Shown here: positions 34,826-44,042 of the stretch, piece after piece
Numbering within the stretch: position 1 is the first letter of the stretch
Layout of the letters: each line of letters begins with the position of its first letter
Assembly: GCA_022822785.1 (NCBI GenBank)
Contig: JAJEAL010000111.1
Span: forward strand, 1 to 64,000
Length of the DNA: 64,000 nt
Direction: 5' to 3'
Origin: Candidatus Poribacteria bacterium
Lineage (GTDB): Bacteria; Poribacteria; WGA-4E; PCPOR2b
Program-made: the position numbers and the translations under genes
Notes under the pieces: generated by a model
Database searches by the model: none
The model's input: the letters and a program-made list of their open reading frames with translations, nothing else
Told to the model about the DNA's origin: nothing

Positions 34826-37693
34826 TTAAAACGCTTGACCTAAACCGAAATGGAACGTCGTTTCCGGATCTATACTAGCGAGATCTGTGCGGCGGGCCAC
34901 GTCAAAATCGAGGGAGAAAAGACCAAGCTGTAGTCGCAAACCGACGCCAATTGAACCTCTCGCGTCGTCAAGATGAAATCGATTGCCCTCACGTCGGATC
35001 AGGTAGTAAGGGTTATCGGCGTTGAATTCGTCCGCCGACCAGACCGTGCCGAAATCGGCGAAGAAAATCCCGCGGATACCGCCGATTGCCCATGAAAAGG
35101 GCCAACCGAAACGGAGCTCATCAATAAACGGAATCCGCAGCTCAAAGTTCAGTAATCCCATCCGTGTCCCGATGAGCTCTTCATAGCTATAGCCGCGCAA
35201 TGTATCAATGCCGCCGAGATAAAAGAGCGACTTGTCTCTTCCAAAACTTCCACCAAGCAGCAAACGGGTCGCAAAGGTTGAACGCCTGCCGAGCTTAAAG
35301 TATCGACGGAAATCAAAAATGAGATTTGTTAACTCAAGGTCGCTTCCAGTTGCACGATACGACTTTTCAAAGGTGAGATGATAACGGACGCCGCTCTGAG
35401 GACCGAACACCTGCCAGCGCGTTGTGTCGCTAACAAGAGCAATTGTTCCAAGCATCAGAAATCCACGGTTATCTTCGTGTTCCGTCTCAAATCTGAAAGC
35501 GTAAGGGGTGGAATACGTCAACAACTGGAACTCCAAGCGACGATACCGGTTGAACGGATAGATCGCGGAACCGGCAATACCCGTTAAACGCTGCGAGACG
35601 CGGCGACGATTTCGGGTGGTCCCTAATAGGTGATACTCGTGAAAATTAAAGAGGGAGAACCCAAAATCCGCACGACGCGCAAGAGAACCGTACTGGGCAA
35701 TGAAATCCGGGGCAAGAAAACCAGACTGATTCTGAACGCTCAACCCTAAGCGATGGTTGCCCATCATGTCGCTTGCAACCAACTCCGTCGAATTGCGAAG
35801 TAAACCGTCCGCACCGAGGCTAAAGTTGGTAAAAATTGCATCTAACCCAATCTTCGTGTTGTACTTCCGATGCCCAATTCGGCGCGGTCGCCGTTCCGGC
35901 GGTTGTACGACAACCGGCTCTGACTCAGAGGGAGGCAGCTCAATCTTCTCATTAAGCGCCTTCTCTGTGTCCATGAGGTAAACGTCCTGCTTACCCGATT
36001 GGTAGGCGCCAAACAGGATATGCTTACGATCCGGTGAGAAACTGGGGTTAAAACAGCCGGTAATAATGTTGGTTAAGCGTGTGAAGTCTGTGCCGTCCGA
36101 TTGGATCGTGCACAGGTCGTAAACGCCACCCAAGTCCGAGCAAAAAAGTAACTGCTCGCCACCGGGTGCCCAACGAGGACCAACCGCATTATGCTCACCG
36201 TGCGGCAACCGCCGCGCGGTCCGGCTCTTGACGTCAATGATTATCAGCTTATACTTACCCCCTTGTTCCGATGCGTAGGCAATCTCTTCTTTCGTCGGAT
36301 GCCATGAGGGGTTGATATCGTCAAAGGAATCGTTTGTCAGGCGTGTTAGCTCTTCGGTCTCTAGGTTGATAATAAATAGGTCGGTCTGACCCCCGCTTAG
36401 CGCAGAAAAAACAACCCGTTCGCCGCTACCGTCATAGCTCGGTGAACCGGCAGCGTCGAAGTCCAGCTTAATTCGGTGTTTTAGCTGCTTACTGATAACG
36501 TTCACCTCAAGCAGATACTCCGACTCTCGGTGTTTGGCGATGAAGGCGATATGATCGCCGTCCGGAGACCAAGCTAACCCACTGCCAGCACTTCGAATCT
36601 CCTCATATTTACTCCCGAAAAAATCCTTGCTTATCCGCTCTAAACGGCTGCCATCTTTAGCAGACGCAAGCACAATCTCACTAAATCCATCGTTACCGGT
36701 GATATAAGCGATAAGATCGCCGCTCGGAGACCAAATCGGCTTCACGTTATGCGAATAGCGCGAATTCTTTGTTAGGTTCTTCGCAATCGAATCCGGCATG
36801 TCCTTGTGCTCAATCATGGGCCAATACTTCTTCTGCACCGATAAACGCCACTCTTTATCAAACTGCTCAAGACTGACCCCAACCACGTTCTGAAAAGCCT
36901 GATTGAGATCTTTGGTCCGGATATGGCGCAGCTCATGCATTATCTGCCCTACCTTATCCCGTCCATAATTCTCAACAAAATATGACACTGCGGACTGCCC
37001 CATCTTATATCCCAAATACACCTGCGATCCGAGCACACGGAAATCCTGAAGCCGCATCAGCGGGACAATCTGATTAGCAACGCTGGCATCCCTTAACACC
37101 ATCTCTCCGGTCGCGTCGTTGTCATTGCCGAAATAGTCCGCTGTCCCCTCCATAAACCAGATTGGCGGGCTGTAGAGAAACTCACCGCTATAAAAATGCC
37201 CCGCCGGCTTCTGATAGATGATGTCATACTGAAATATGTGAACCAGTTCGTGGAAGATGACCTCACGAAATGCGGTCATTGAACCGGTGAAGGGGATAAC
37301 CATGCGCCGCTTAAAGAGCTCCGCAAATCCGCCGATCCCTTCGTGCAGCTCCGCTAAGGTAATGTTGGTCTCCTGAAAATCTTTGTGAGATTGATATAAT
37401 ACGAGCGGGGTCCGGTCCTTTAACTCGTGCTCAAAATCCTCGCTATGTTTTTCGTACGCCTCTTCAACAATGTCCGCCATGATTGCGACTAGCTGCTCTT
37501 CACCCGAATAGTAATGAATATCAAAATGCGCCGTCCGGTGAATCAACCAATCAAAATCTTGGTCCGTAACTTTGTTCTTGCCAAAACCTTGCGCCCAACT
37601 ACTGCCGACCAAAAGGAATACCGAAAAAACGAGCTGGAGAAGGATAACTCGGCGAATTAAGTGAGTAAAGCGATTTTCTGCGGTTTTCATCAT
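34826..37693 (-). CDS. Metallopeptidase / TolB-propeller / BamA-like barrel fusion
   Basis: 955 residues. A signal-like segment (~15-35, ending WAQ) precedes a peptidase-MA-like domain with HELVH (~147-151) and FMEGTADYFG carrying the third zinc ligand. A TolB/PD40 propeller follows (~310-580) with WSPDGDHIAFIAKH, WHPTKEEIAYASEQGGKYKL and FSPDRKHILFGAY blades. The last ~330 residues form a surface-antigen (D15/BamA) beta-barrel, with GSFGRDKSLFYLGGIDTLRGYSYEE and a terminal Phe (FGLGQAF), the usual outer-membrane barrel signal. It is thus an outer-membrane protein with a periplasmic protease-propeller. Its ATG overlaps the stop of the upstream lipoprotein gene (4 bp), so the two are translationally coupled. 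Confidence 0.88.
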   Translation of the reverse strand: MMKTAENRFTHLIRRVILLQLVFSVFLLVGSSWAQGFGKNKVTDQDFDWLIHRTAHFDIHYYSGEEQLVAIMADIVEEAYEKHSEDFEHELKDRTPLVLYQSHKDFQETNITLAELHEGIGGFAELFKRRMVIPFTGSMTAFREVIFHELVHIFQYDIIYQKPAGHFYSGEFLYSPPIWFMEGTADYFGNDNDATGEMVLRDASVANQIVPLMRLQDFRVLGSQVYLGYKMGQSAVSYFVENYGRDKVGQIMHELRHIRTKDLNQAFQNVVGVSLEQFDKEWRLSVQKKYWPMIEHKDMPDSIAKNLTKNSRYSHNVKPIWSPSGDLIAYITGNDGFSEIVLASAKDGSRLERISKDFFGSKYEEIRSAGSGLAWSPDGDHIAFIAKHRESEYLLEVNVISKQLKHRIKLDFDAAGSPSYDGSGERVVFSALSGGQTDLFIINLETEELTRLTNDSFDDINPSWHPTKEEIAYASEQGGKYKLIIIDVKSRTARRLPHGEHNAVGPRWAPGGEQLLFCSDLGGVYDLCTIQSDGTDFTRLTNIITGCFNPSFSPDRKHILFGAYQSGKQDVYLMDTEKALNEKIELPPSESEPVVVQPPERRPRRIGHRKYNTKIGLDAIFTNFSLGADGLLRNSTELVASDMMGNHRLGLSVQNQSGFLAPDFIAQYGSLARRADFGFSLFNFHEYHLLGTTRNRRRVSQRLTGIAGSAIYPFNRYRRLEFQLLTYSTPYAFRFETEHEDNRGFLMLGTIALVSDTTRWQVFGPQSGVRYHLTFEKSYRATGSDLELTNLIFDFRRYFKLGRRSTFATRLLLGGSFGRDKSLFYLGGIDTLRGYSYEELIGTRMGLLNFELRIPFIDELRFGWPFSWAIGGIRGIFFADFGTVWSADEFNADNPYYLIRREGNRFHLDDARGSIGVGLRLQLGLFSLDFDVARRTDLASIDPETTFHFGLGQAF

Positions 37694-38454
37694 CTCACCA
37701 AAAACCTTTCTTCTTGCTCATAGTGTGGCGAAACTTGTCGGGTAAACTCCGAGATTGCTTGTCGCGCTAAACTCTTGAGGATGCCCGCCTGTGGCGTGAC
37801 TTCTGAGATAAGGTATGAACTTACGCTATGCGACTGGTATGCCCGTCGTTCATACGTGTCATCCCGTATAATCTCCTCCGTGTCTACACTGGTAATGACA
37901 ACTCTCAACGAAAGAACGTAGGTCTTCTCTAAGTAATCCTGATAATCGGTGACATACCGTTGAAGCGTTCTGGAATAACGTTCACCGTAGTAACGTCTCG
38001 GTTGACTTACTGCAAAGAATCTGTAGCTACCTGCGATGACTGCATCGACTTCAAAATACTCACCGATACGCACCAACTCCGATACATTGGTCAACAGCTC
38101 CTCGTCCATCGCTTCATCGCCGAATAGCCGCAACGTGTCCTGTGTGCTGACAACGTCCAAATTTTGGTTCCGGCCCAATCCAATTCGCATCAGAGCCGCA
38201 ATCTCACCCCCTGTTTCGTCGGAGGAGGCGACCCGCTGTCTGCTGGAATCTTTCTCTTCCGTAAAGGGCAGCACAGCGAAACCTGAATACTTGGTGACAT
38301 CAATTGTGGACTCAACCTGAATTTTAATCGGTACTCGCGTTACCGATGCCCCGCAGCCCCAATACGTACCCAAGCATAAGGCTACGAGCAGCACCGTAAT
38401 GGTTAACGGGATCCGCTGTTGGGTTGATGTGTTGATTTGCTGATTCGGGTTCAT
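37690..38454 (-). CDS. Lipoprotein coupled to the barrel-protease gene
   Basis: 254 residues. The N-terminus (LTITVLLVALCLGTYWGC) resembles a lipoprotein signal ending in a Cys, although the lipobox is not ideal. The mature part starts TKYSGFAVLPFTEEKDSS and contains IDVTK and EYFEVDAVIAGSYRF, in the style of CsgG or LpoB-like periplasmic lipoproteins. Arg/Tyr-rich YYGERYSRTLQRYV suggests a binding surface. Coupled translation with the downstream metallopeptidase-barrel protein suggests a shared envelope function. Confidence 0.7.
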   Translation of the reverse strand: MNPNQQINTSTQQRIPLTITVLLVALCLGTYWGCGASVTRVPIKIQVESTIDVTKYSGFAVLPFTEEKDSSRQRVASSDETGGEIAALMRIGLGRNQNLDVVSTQDTLRLFGDEAMDEELLTNVSELVRIGEYFEVDAVIAGSYRFFAVSQPRRYYGERYSRTLQRYVTDYQDYLEKTYVLSLRVVITSVDTEEIIRDDTYERRAYQSHSVSSYLISEVTPQAGILKSLARQAISEFTRQVSPHYEQEERFLVR

Positions 38455-38482
38455 TGGGGTATCCTAAATTGCTAGACAGTTT

Positions 38483-38510
38483 GTAGGTCGAGTTTCTATA
38501 CTCAACAACT
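38483..38510. repeat. Dispersed hairpin repeat (GTCGAG type)
   Basis: GTAGGTCGAGTTTCTATACTC is a diverged copy of the family at 4321-4362, 21569-21600 and 34619-34662. It abuts the family-2 MITE that starts at 38507, as the 4321 copy abuts a family-1 MITE. Confidence 0.5.
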
Positions 38511-38705
38511 ATAGGACTTATGCAGTTCGTTCATAAGCCCCCTTGATACGGGTTTCCCCCGACCCCCCTGACAAGGGAGGGAAGCGAAGGGTCCCTTATT
38601 TTCCCCCCCTTCGCAGGGGGGTTCAAAGGCGGTAGGGGGATTTAGGGGGTTAAAAACAAAAAAATCTCACGCCGCGTGCTAAATTTGCTTAAGTCCTTAA
38701 CTACT
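38507..38705. mobile_element. MITE-like element, family 2, copy 3 (long)
   Basis: The left end is AACTATAGGACTTATGCAGT and the right end TTTGCTTAAGTCCTTAACTA, imperfect inverted repeats as in the copies at 6181 and 12374. The interior holds runs of G and C (CCCCCCTTCGCAGGGGGG) that pair as a strong hairpin near 38604-38621. Non-coding. Confidence 0.55.
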
Positions 38706-38727
38706 AAAAATGACCAAATGTGCCAAC

Positions 38728-39150
38728 TCAATTAGGAGACGGATCTTCAGACTCATCTACTTCAGATTGATCTGATGTCTCCGCAGGCGGAGCCTTCACA
38801 CGATTGCGCTGAACCTGCATCCGGCATTTCCTGTAGTTAAAACGGTAGAACTTATTTTCTGGTTCTAATTCGGTTGCACGTTCATACGCTTGCATCGCTT
38901 CATCAATCTTGCCCACCGCTTCATAGGCGACCCCCAAATTATTGTGGGCTTTCGCGTTTTGCGGCTCAATCCTTAAAATATGCTGCAAACGGAAAATTGC
39001 TTCGTTCCACAACTGTAATTCAGCAGATTTAATCGCGAATTGATTATACTGCTCGATCGTCGGCTGATCCTGTAGTGGACCGCACGAAATTATCACGAAA
39101 GGAAAAACGACTAGAAATAAGCAGATACGAGCTGACAAATTAAATCCCAC
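38728..39150 (-). CDS. TPR lipoprotein
   Basis: 140 residues. The N-terminus (ICLFLVVFPFVIISC) ends in a lipobox-like Cys at ~23, so the mature protein is probably membrane-anchored. Two to three TPR hairpins follow (KSAELQLWNEAIFRLQHILRI, KAHNNLGVAYEAVGKIDEAM, QAYERATELEPENKFYRFNY). The tail is acidic. It is a likely envelope scaffold with no specific partner evident. The gene is divergent from the MOSC gene. Confidence 0.75.
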   Translation of the reverse strand: MGFNLSARICLFLVVFPFVIISCGPLQDQPTIEQYNQFAIKSAELQLWNEAIFRLQHILRIEPQNAKAHNNLGVAYEAVGKIDEAMQAYERATELEPENKFYRFNYRKCRMQVQRNRVKAPPAETSDQSEVDESEDPSPN

Positions 39151-39371
39151 CTTTCCAAAAAGTATATTCTACACAAAGCCAAATCAAACAGTCAAGCCAA
39201 AAGGGTAGCAGTAGACGCATATACTAGATAGATGTCCGGAATATGAGTGGAAAAATTTTCCTTTTAATTTCGCCGATTCTATACTACAATTACAGCATAC
39301 ATTGTCCGCCGGTCGCAGAGAGCTCCGGCGCTCAAATATCCGCAACAGCCTATACCACGCAGGAGAGACAG

Positions 39372-39917
39372 ATGGCAGTTCAACGTTTATCAGTTGCTCA
39401 AATTGAAGCTCAGATGGATCAATTAACACGGAGCCCCCAAGACCGCGGTGTCCTTGAATATATCGTCCTTCGCTTGCCCGACGAAGAACGGGCAACTCCC
39501 CAAGAGGCAGAAGTGAGCCCTGACGGCGGACTCGAAGGCGATCGCTGGGCACGACCGCTCAGCCCGAATCCGGGGGCACAAATATCTGTAATGAATTCCC
39601 GATTCCTCAGGATAATCGCCGGTGACGACAACCGAATGCCGCTCGCCGGGGACAACCTACTTGTCGATTTAGACCTGAGCGAAGAGAATCTCCCCACCGG
39701 CACCCAATTACAGATCGGCACCGCTATCTTTGAAGTGACCGATGTCCCACATACCGGCTGTCAAAAATTTGAACGCCGATATGGCAAAGATGCGCTCGAA
39801 TTTGTCAACGGAGAAACCTATAAATCTCAACGACTCCGCGGGCTATTCATACGGACAATCCAAGCCGGAAAAATTCAGGTCGGGGACGCTGTCCGCAAAA
39901 CAGCTGCTGATTCTTAA
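39372..39917 (+). CDS. MOSC-domain protein
   Basis: 181 residues from the ATG at 39372, with AGGAGAG eight bases upstream; 43 upstream in-frame codons lack domain similarity. The MOSC fold is recognisable: LEYIVLRLP, EVSPDGGLEGDRWAR, AQISVMN, GDNLLVDLDLSEENLPTGTQLQIG, then VPHTGCQKFERRYG, whose Cys is the expected molybdenum-cofactor or substrate ligand. MOSC proteins handle sulfur or molybdenum cofactors. It is a stand-alone domain; the substrate is unknown. Confidence 0.85.
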   Translation: MAVQRLSVAQIEAQMDQLTRSPQDRGVLEYIVLRLPDEERATPQEAEVSPDGGLEGDRWARPLSPNPGAQISVMNSRFLRIIAGDDNRMPLAGDNLLVDLDLSEENLPTGTQLQIGTAIFEVTDVPHTGCQKFERRYGKDALEFVNGETYKSQRLRGLFIRTIQAGKIQVGDAVRKTAADS

Positions 39918-39975
39918 GATAGCTCGGTTCTGTTGATATTTGACCACCCATTGGTTGGGGGGAACGGTTTTTAAC

Positions 39976-40005
39976 TTGATTCTTTGAAGATGGATATGCT
40001 AAAAT
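39976..40005 (+). promoter_or_regulatory. Promoter of tRNA-Leu
   Basis: TTGATT (39976-39981) and TAAAAT (40000-40005) are separated by 18 bp, ending 13 bp before the tRNA 5' end. This is a good match to a housekeeping promoter. Confidence 0.6.
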
Positions 40006-40018
40006 TAGAGACGCTTTT

Positions 40019-40102
40019 GCCGGAGTGGTGAAATCGGTAGACGCGCTGGACTCAAAATCCAGTGAGCCTTGGCTCGTGTCGGTTCGAGTCCGACCTCCGG
40101 CA
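40019..40102 (+). tRNA. tRNA-Leu (anticodon CAA)
   Basis: 84 nt. The acceptor stem GCCGGAG pairs with CTCCGGC, the D-loop has GGTAGAC, and the anticodon stem CTGGA/TCCAG encloses CTCAAAA with anticodon CAA. A long variable arm (GAGCCTTGGCTC) is typical of class II leucine tRNAs. The T-arm has GGTTCGAGTCC. CCA is not encoded. Confidence 0.95.
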
Positions 40103-40108
40103 TCGTCC

Positions 40109-40143
40109 GCCATATAGCCTTGTTAAGGCTGTATGGCTTTTTT
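40109..40143 (+). terminator. Rho-independent terminator after tRNA-Leu
   Basis: GCCATATAGCCTT and AAGGCTGTATGGC pair around a short GTT loop, followed by a run of Ts (40138-40143). It ends at the stop of the convergent oxygenase gene and may serve both. Confidence 0.85.
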
Positions 40144-40979
40144 CATGACCACACAAAAATCTCATCATCGTCCGGAGAATAGCCGATAAACACCGCTAGA
40201 ACAATGCGAGGGTTATTCCCGTGGACCGGGGGCACTTCGTGGACGCACCGGGTGTTAAAGAAATACAAATCGCCCGGCGACAGCTCGACCCGACACCGCT
40301 CAATACCGTTTTCGGCGGCGTACTGATCGAAGGTGTCCTCAGCGATATACGGCTGCACCTCCTCCGTCCACAAGCATCGGTGCAAAATTGCCTGTGTGCC
40401 CGTGTCAAATTCATCCGCATTTTGCATGCAGAGTACACCCGCAAACTGATGTGCAAAACGGTATACCGCGTAATCCGTCCGTTCCTCCCGCAGCCGCACA
40501 CTGTCAATATGTGGTTTGTAGACCTGTGTGTGGTAATGGATGCGAACAATCGCAGGCCCATAACGGCGCCCATCCGGCTCATAAGCTGTCCTGACCTGTT
40601 TGTCCGGTGAAAGGGCGGACAGCGTATCGTAGATCAGGTCCACCGGATTGTCGAACCCATCAAACAGAAATTTGAATAGGTGGTGGGAGGCTTCCGCATG
40701 TTGGAAGAAACGCTCCTGATTCTGTCCCCGAATCCCTAGGCTCGTGCCGATATCCGTTCTCACCCGCTGATCACCGCCGTAAGCGCCATCTTCAGGGTTA
40801 CGCGCCAGCCCCATGTTGTAGAACCGTTGAATCAGTGAGGTACACTGATCCGGGTCGTAAGCCCCGCGCAGCATAATGGCAGGCACCTCTGCTTGAGACA
40901 AAGCGTAAAGCGGGTCCGCATAACGTGCGCGGATCGTCTCCAAATCCGGCTCAACCGGCACCCAATTTTCCGCAGCCAT
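40143..40979 (-). CDS. 2-oxoglutarate/Fe(II) oxygenase-like protein
   Basis: 278 residues from the ATG at 40979, chosen for GGAGGG directly upstream; 32 further in-frame codons from 41075 have no support. The Fe(II) HxD is in YKPHIDSVR, and the distal His with the 2-oxoglutarate Arg is in VHEVPPVHGNNPRIVLAVFIGY. YFFNTRCVHEV is the strand before it. This resembles prolyl-hydroxylase-like or PKHD-type 2OG oxygenases. The substrate is unknown. It is the second oxygenase of this broad class in the window. Confidence 0.78.
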   Translation of the reverse strand: MAAENWVPVEPDLETIRARYADPLYALSQAEVPAIMLRGAYDPDQCTSLIQRFYNMGLARNPEDGAYGGDQRVRTDIGTSLGIRGQNQERFFQHAEASHHLFKFLFDGFDNPVDLIYDTLSALSPDKQVRTAYEPDGRRYGPAIVRIHYHTQVYKPHIDSVRLREERTDYAVYRFAHQFAGVLCMQNADEFDTGTQAILHRCLWTEEVQPYIAEDTFDQYAAENGIERCRVELSPGDLYFFNTRCVHEVPPVHGNNPRIVLAVFIGYSPDDDEIFVWS

Positions 40980-41207
40980 ACTATCCCTCCATTTTTGGCG
41001 TTGCAATAAATTCCCCACTCTCTTCTGAGATGAGGAGAGAACCGCACCTCTTTTTGTCTTGTATGTGTAGGACAACTATTTTATACTACCCGATGGTAGT
41101 AGACACACTGCGTATATCGTGAGTCTCCTGACGACCTATATCAATTACTTTGAATCTCCCGACCAATCGGGATTCTCGCCTGTCCCGATTAAAAAGGAAT
41201 ATTTACT

Positions 41208-42053
41208 ATGAACCTCGGTTATAGCACCTGGGGAATGCCGACTGTTCCCATTGATGTTGCAATATCACATATCGCGCAGCTCGGATTTGATGGCATAGAA
41301 ATAGCGGTCGGCCCCCGTTTCATCACCGAACTGAGCACGCTTGATGCCGCCGAACGTAAACGGATCGCGAGGTTGTTGAAACAACATAACCTCACGCTAC
41401 CGGCGATTGCAGCGCATTCAAGCTTAATGGAAACCGATCCCGAAGCACATGCACAAAGCATCGCACGACTGAAAGGTGCAGCGGAACTAGGGGTCGAACT
41501 CGCACAGGGCGATAGTCCACCAGCAATCAACACAACATCAGGGGGTCAACCAGAAGAGTGGGATAGCCGCAAGCAATTGCTGGCTGAACGGATCGGTGAA
41601 CTGGTTGAGTACACCCAAACGCTTGGGGTAGCGGTTGCGATGGAACCCCACATCGGTGGTCTAATTGATACCCCTGATAAAGTCCTTGAACTCCTCGACC
41701 TCGTCGGTTCCCCTTGCCTCAAGGTCAATTTCGACATCAGTCACTTCGACATCATCGGCATACCTACTGAGGAGAGCGTCGCCGCTCTCGCACCGCATTC
41801 TGCCCATACGCATGTCAAGGACCAGCGTGGACGCGCACCCGACTTTGAATTCCTCATCCCCGGCGAAGGTCCCTTCGATTACGTGAACTACTTGAAACTG
41901 ATGGAGCAGCACGGTTACGACGGGTTCATCACCGCGGAGGTCAGCTTTATGGTGCAAGCCCGTGAGAACTATAACCCGCTCGCAGCAGCAACCCTCTCTT
42001 ATGAGACATTATCACGCGCCTTTGCTGACGCAGGGATTGATAGAACTCAATAG
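41208..42053 (+). CDS. Sugar phosphate isomerase/epimerase (AP-endonuclease-2-type TIM barrel)
   Basis: 281 residues. The xylose-isomerase-like barrel shows YSTWGMPTVPIDVAISHIAQLGFDGIEIA at the start, VAVAMEPHIGG with a metal Glu, VNFDISHFDIIG with Asp/His, AHTHVKDQRGR and FITAEVSFM with the last metal Glu. These proteins act on sugars or polyols such as myo-inosose; the exact reaction is not predictable. It is preceded by an A-rich stretch and stands alone on the plus strand. Confidence 0.85.
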   Translation: MNLGYSTWGMPTVPIDVAISHIAQLGFDGIEIAVGPRFITELSTLDAAERKRIARLLKQHNLTLPAIAAHSSLMETDPEAHAQSIARLKGAAELGVELAQGDSPPAINTTSGGQPEEWDSRKQLLAERIGELVEYTQTLGVAVAMEPHIGGLIDTPDKVLELLDLVGSPCLKVNFDISHFDIIGIPTEESVAALAPHSAHTHVKDQRGRAPDFEFLIPGEGPFDYVNYLKLMEQHGYDGFITAEVSFMVQARENYNPLAAATLSYETLSRAFADAGIDRTQ

Positions 42054-42169
42054 GGCGTAGGTTGGGGTGAATGGTAGTGAAACCCAACACCCATGAACAT
42101 AGAGCCGGGCGTAATTCCTAGGGAATGCAGATCTGCGTTCCGTTCTTTCATACGCATCACGTCTCACGC

Positions 42170-44008
42170 TCAGGCAATCTCCTGCACTTTCCGGGCAATC
42201 GCCCCCGCACTGATGCCGTGCGCTTCCAAAAGTTCATCCGCCTTGCCGGACCTCGGCAGACCGTTGACGGCAAGTTTGTGAACCTTGACCCCGCTAGGCG
42301 CAACTGCGTCTAGCACCGCGTCGGTAAGCCCACCTTCCGGGTAGTGGTCTTCAACAGTTACTATGGTGTTGTTGGTCGCAGCGGCTGCGGCGAGAACCGT
42401 CTGGGCGTCAATCGGTTTGACCGAGTAGAGATCGATGACGCGGATAGAGATGCCCGCTGCTTTCAGGGTTTCATACGCTTTCAGCGTCTCGTGAAGCGTT
42501 ACACCGGCTGCGATAACCGTCACCGCATCGCTGTCACTGTATCGGAGAACCTTGCTGCCCCCAATTGGGAACGCTTCAGACGCGGTGTAGATGGTTGGCG
42601 TCGGCGGACGCGAAGTCCGAATGTAGACAATGCCGTGATGCGCCGCAGCTTGTGCGACCAAGCGTTCTGTGGCGACCGCATCGCTCGGATACAGCACGAC
42701 CGATCCAGGCAATGCCCGAAACATAGCCAAGTCCTCCAACCCCATCTGAGAGGGACCATCTTCGCCGACCGAAACGCCGCAGTGCGAACCGACATACTTG
42801 ATGTTTGTCTGCGAAATCGCGGACATCCGGATGTGATCACAAGCGCGGGTAAAGAACGCCGCAAAGGTCGAGACAAACGGAATTTTACCGCACTTGGCGA
42901 GCCCAATGCCTGCCCCAACCAGATTCTGCTCGGCGATGAACATCTCAAAATACCGATCGCCGTGTTTCCCCATGAACTGTTCGGCGTAAGTCGAGTTTTT
43001 GACATCGCCATCCACCGCCACGACCGATGAGTTCGCATCGCCCAATTTCGCGAGCCCAGAGCCGTAGCCGCTACGGGTTGCTGCCTCCTCGCCGAGCTGA
43101 TATTCAGGCGGTGCCATCTCCTCAGTTTGCGGCTCAGCGATGGTCATGGTCGGGACTGTCTCAATCTGAAAGCTGCCAGCTGTGCTCAAAGGACCGAGCG
43201 CTTTCAGGGCGGTATCCAACGGTTCTCCCTGCGGAAGTGCCTTTCCGTGCCAACCCGCCTTGTTCTCAAGGGAAGATACCCCTCTGCCCTTGAAGGTTTT
43301 CGCGACAATCATCGTTGGCCGATCCTCGGTGGACTTCGCTTTATTCAGCGCAGATAAAATCTCGTCAAAATTATGTCCGTCAATCCCGATCGCCTGCCAA
43401 CCAAACGCCTCAAACCGCCGACAGTAAGAGTCAATATCGAACCCGTACATCGTCGGCTCGCTCTGACCCATACCGTTCACATCAACGATGCCAATCAGGT
43501 TATTCAGGTCATAATGTGCCGCTAGCGCGACCGCTTCCCAAACACTCCCTTCCGCTGCCTCGCCGTCACCCATCAGGACGTAAACGCGGTAATCTGATTG
43601 ATCCAAATATTTGCCGTTGAGTGCCATGCCGACTCCAATTGACAACCCCTGTCCCAGCGAGCCAGTCGCGACATCAACCCAATCTAGACGCGGCGTTGGA
43701 TGCCCTTCAAGGTCGCTATCAATTCGGCGGAGCGTTAGCTGATCTTCAACGGAGATGATGCCCGCTTCCGCCCACGCGGCATAAAGTACCGGCGCAGCAT
43801 GCCCCTTGGATAGGATAAACCGATCGTTGTTCGGGTTATGTGGGTCGGTGGAATCATACCGCATCTCACGGAAAAAGAGCGCGGAGATAATATCCGCAGC
43901 GGACAGGCACGTTGTCGGATGCCCGGACCCCGCTTCGGATGTCGAGACAATCGAGTGGATGCGTAAGTTGTTGGCTTTCTGTTTCAGCACATCTATGGAA
44001 GTTCCCAT
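42170..44008 (-). CDS. tkt: Transketolase
   Basis: 612 residues. It transfers two-carbon units in the pentose phosphate pathway using thiamine diphosphate. AGSGHPTTCLSAADII, LSKGHAAPVLYAAW, the ThDP motif GDGEAAEGSVWEA and its Asn (GIVDVNGMGQSE), the catalytic-Glu segment (FEMFIAEQNLVGAGIGLA) and the C-terminal IVTVEDHYPEGGLTDAV are all present. The length and the opening VLKQKANNLRIHSI resemble the animal-type transketolases (~620 residues) more than the ~660-residue E. coli enzyme. The gene stands alone. Confidence 0.92.
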   Translation of the reverse strand: MGTSIDVLKQKANNLRIHSIVSTSEAGSGHPTTCLSAADIISALFFREMRYDSTDPHNPNNDRFILSKGHAAPVLYAAWAEAGIISVEDQLTLRRIDSDLEGHPTPRLDWVDVATGSLGQGLSIGVGMALNGKYLDQSDYRVYVLMGDGEAAEGSVWEAVALAAHYDLNNLIGIVDVNGMGQSEPTMYGFDIDSYCRRFEAFGWQAIGIDGHNFDEILSALNKAKSTEDRPTMIVAKTFKGRGVSSLENKAGWHGKALPQGEPLDTALKALGPLSTAGSFQIETVPTMTIAEPQTEEMAPPEYQLGEEAATRSGYGSGLAKLGDANSSVVAVDGDVKNSTYAEQFMGKHGDRYFEMFIAEQNLVGAGIGLAKCGKIPFVSTFAAFFTRACDHIRMSAISQTNIKYVGSHCGVSVGEDGPSQMGLEDLAMFRALPGSVVLYPSDAVATERLVAQAAAHHGIVYIRTSRPPTPTIYTASEAFPIGGSKVLRYSDSDAVTVIAAGVTLHETLKAYETLKAAGISIRVIDLYSVKPIDAQTVLAAAAATNNTIVTVEDHYPEGGLTDAVLDAVAPSGVKVHKLAVNGLPRSGKADELLEAHGISAGAIARKVQEIA

Positions 44009-44042
44009 TGTGTTCGCAATTCCTTTATCAACATTGTTTTTA

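Noticed and set aside
39184-39552. Minus-strand 122-codon frame opposite the MOSC gene
   Set aside because: It overlaps a well-supported MOSC gene on the other strand and shows no domain.
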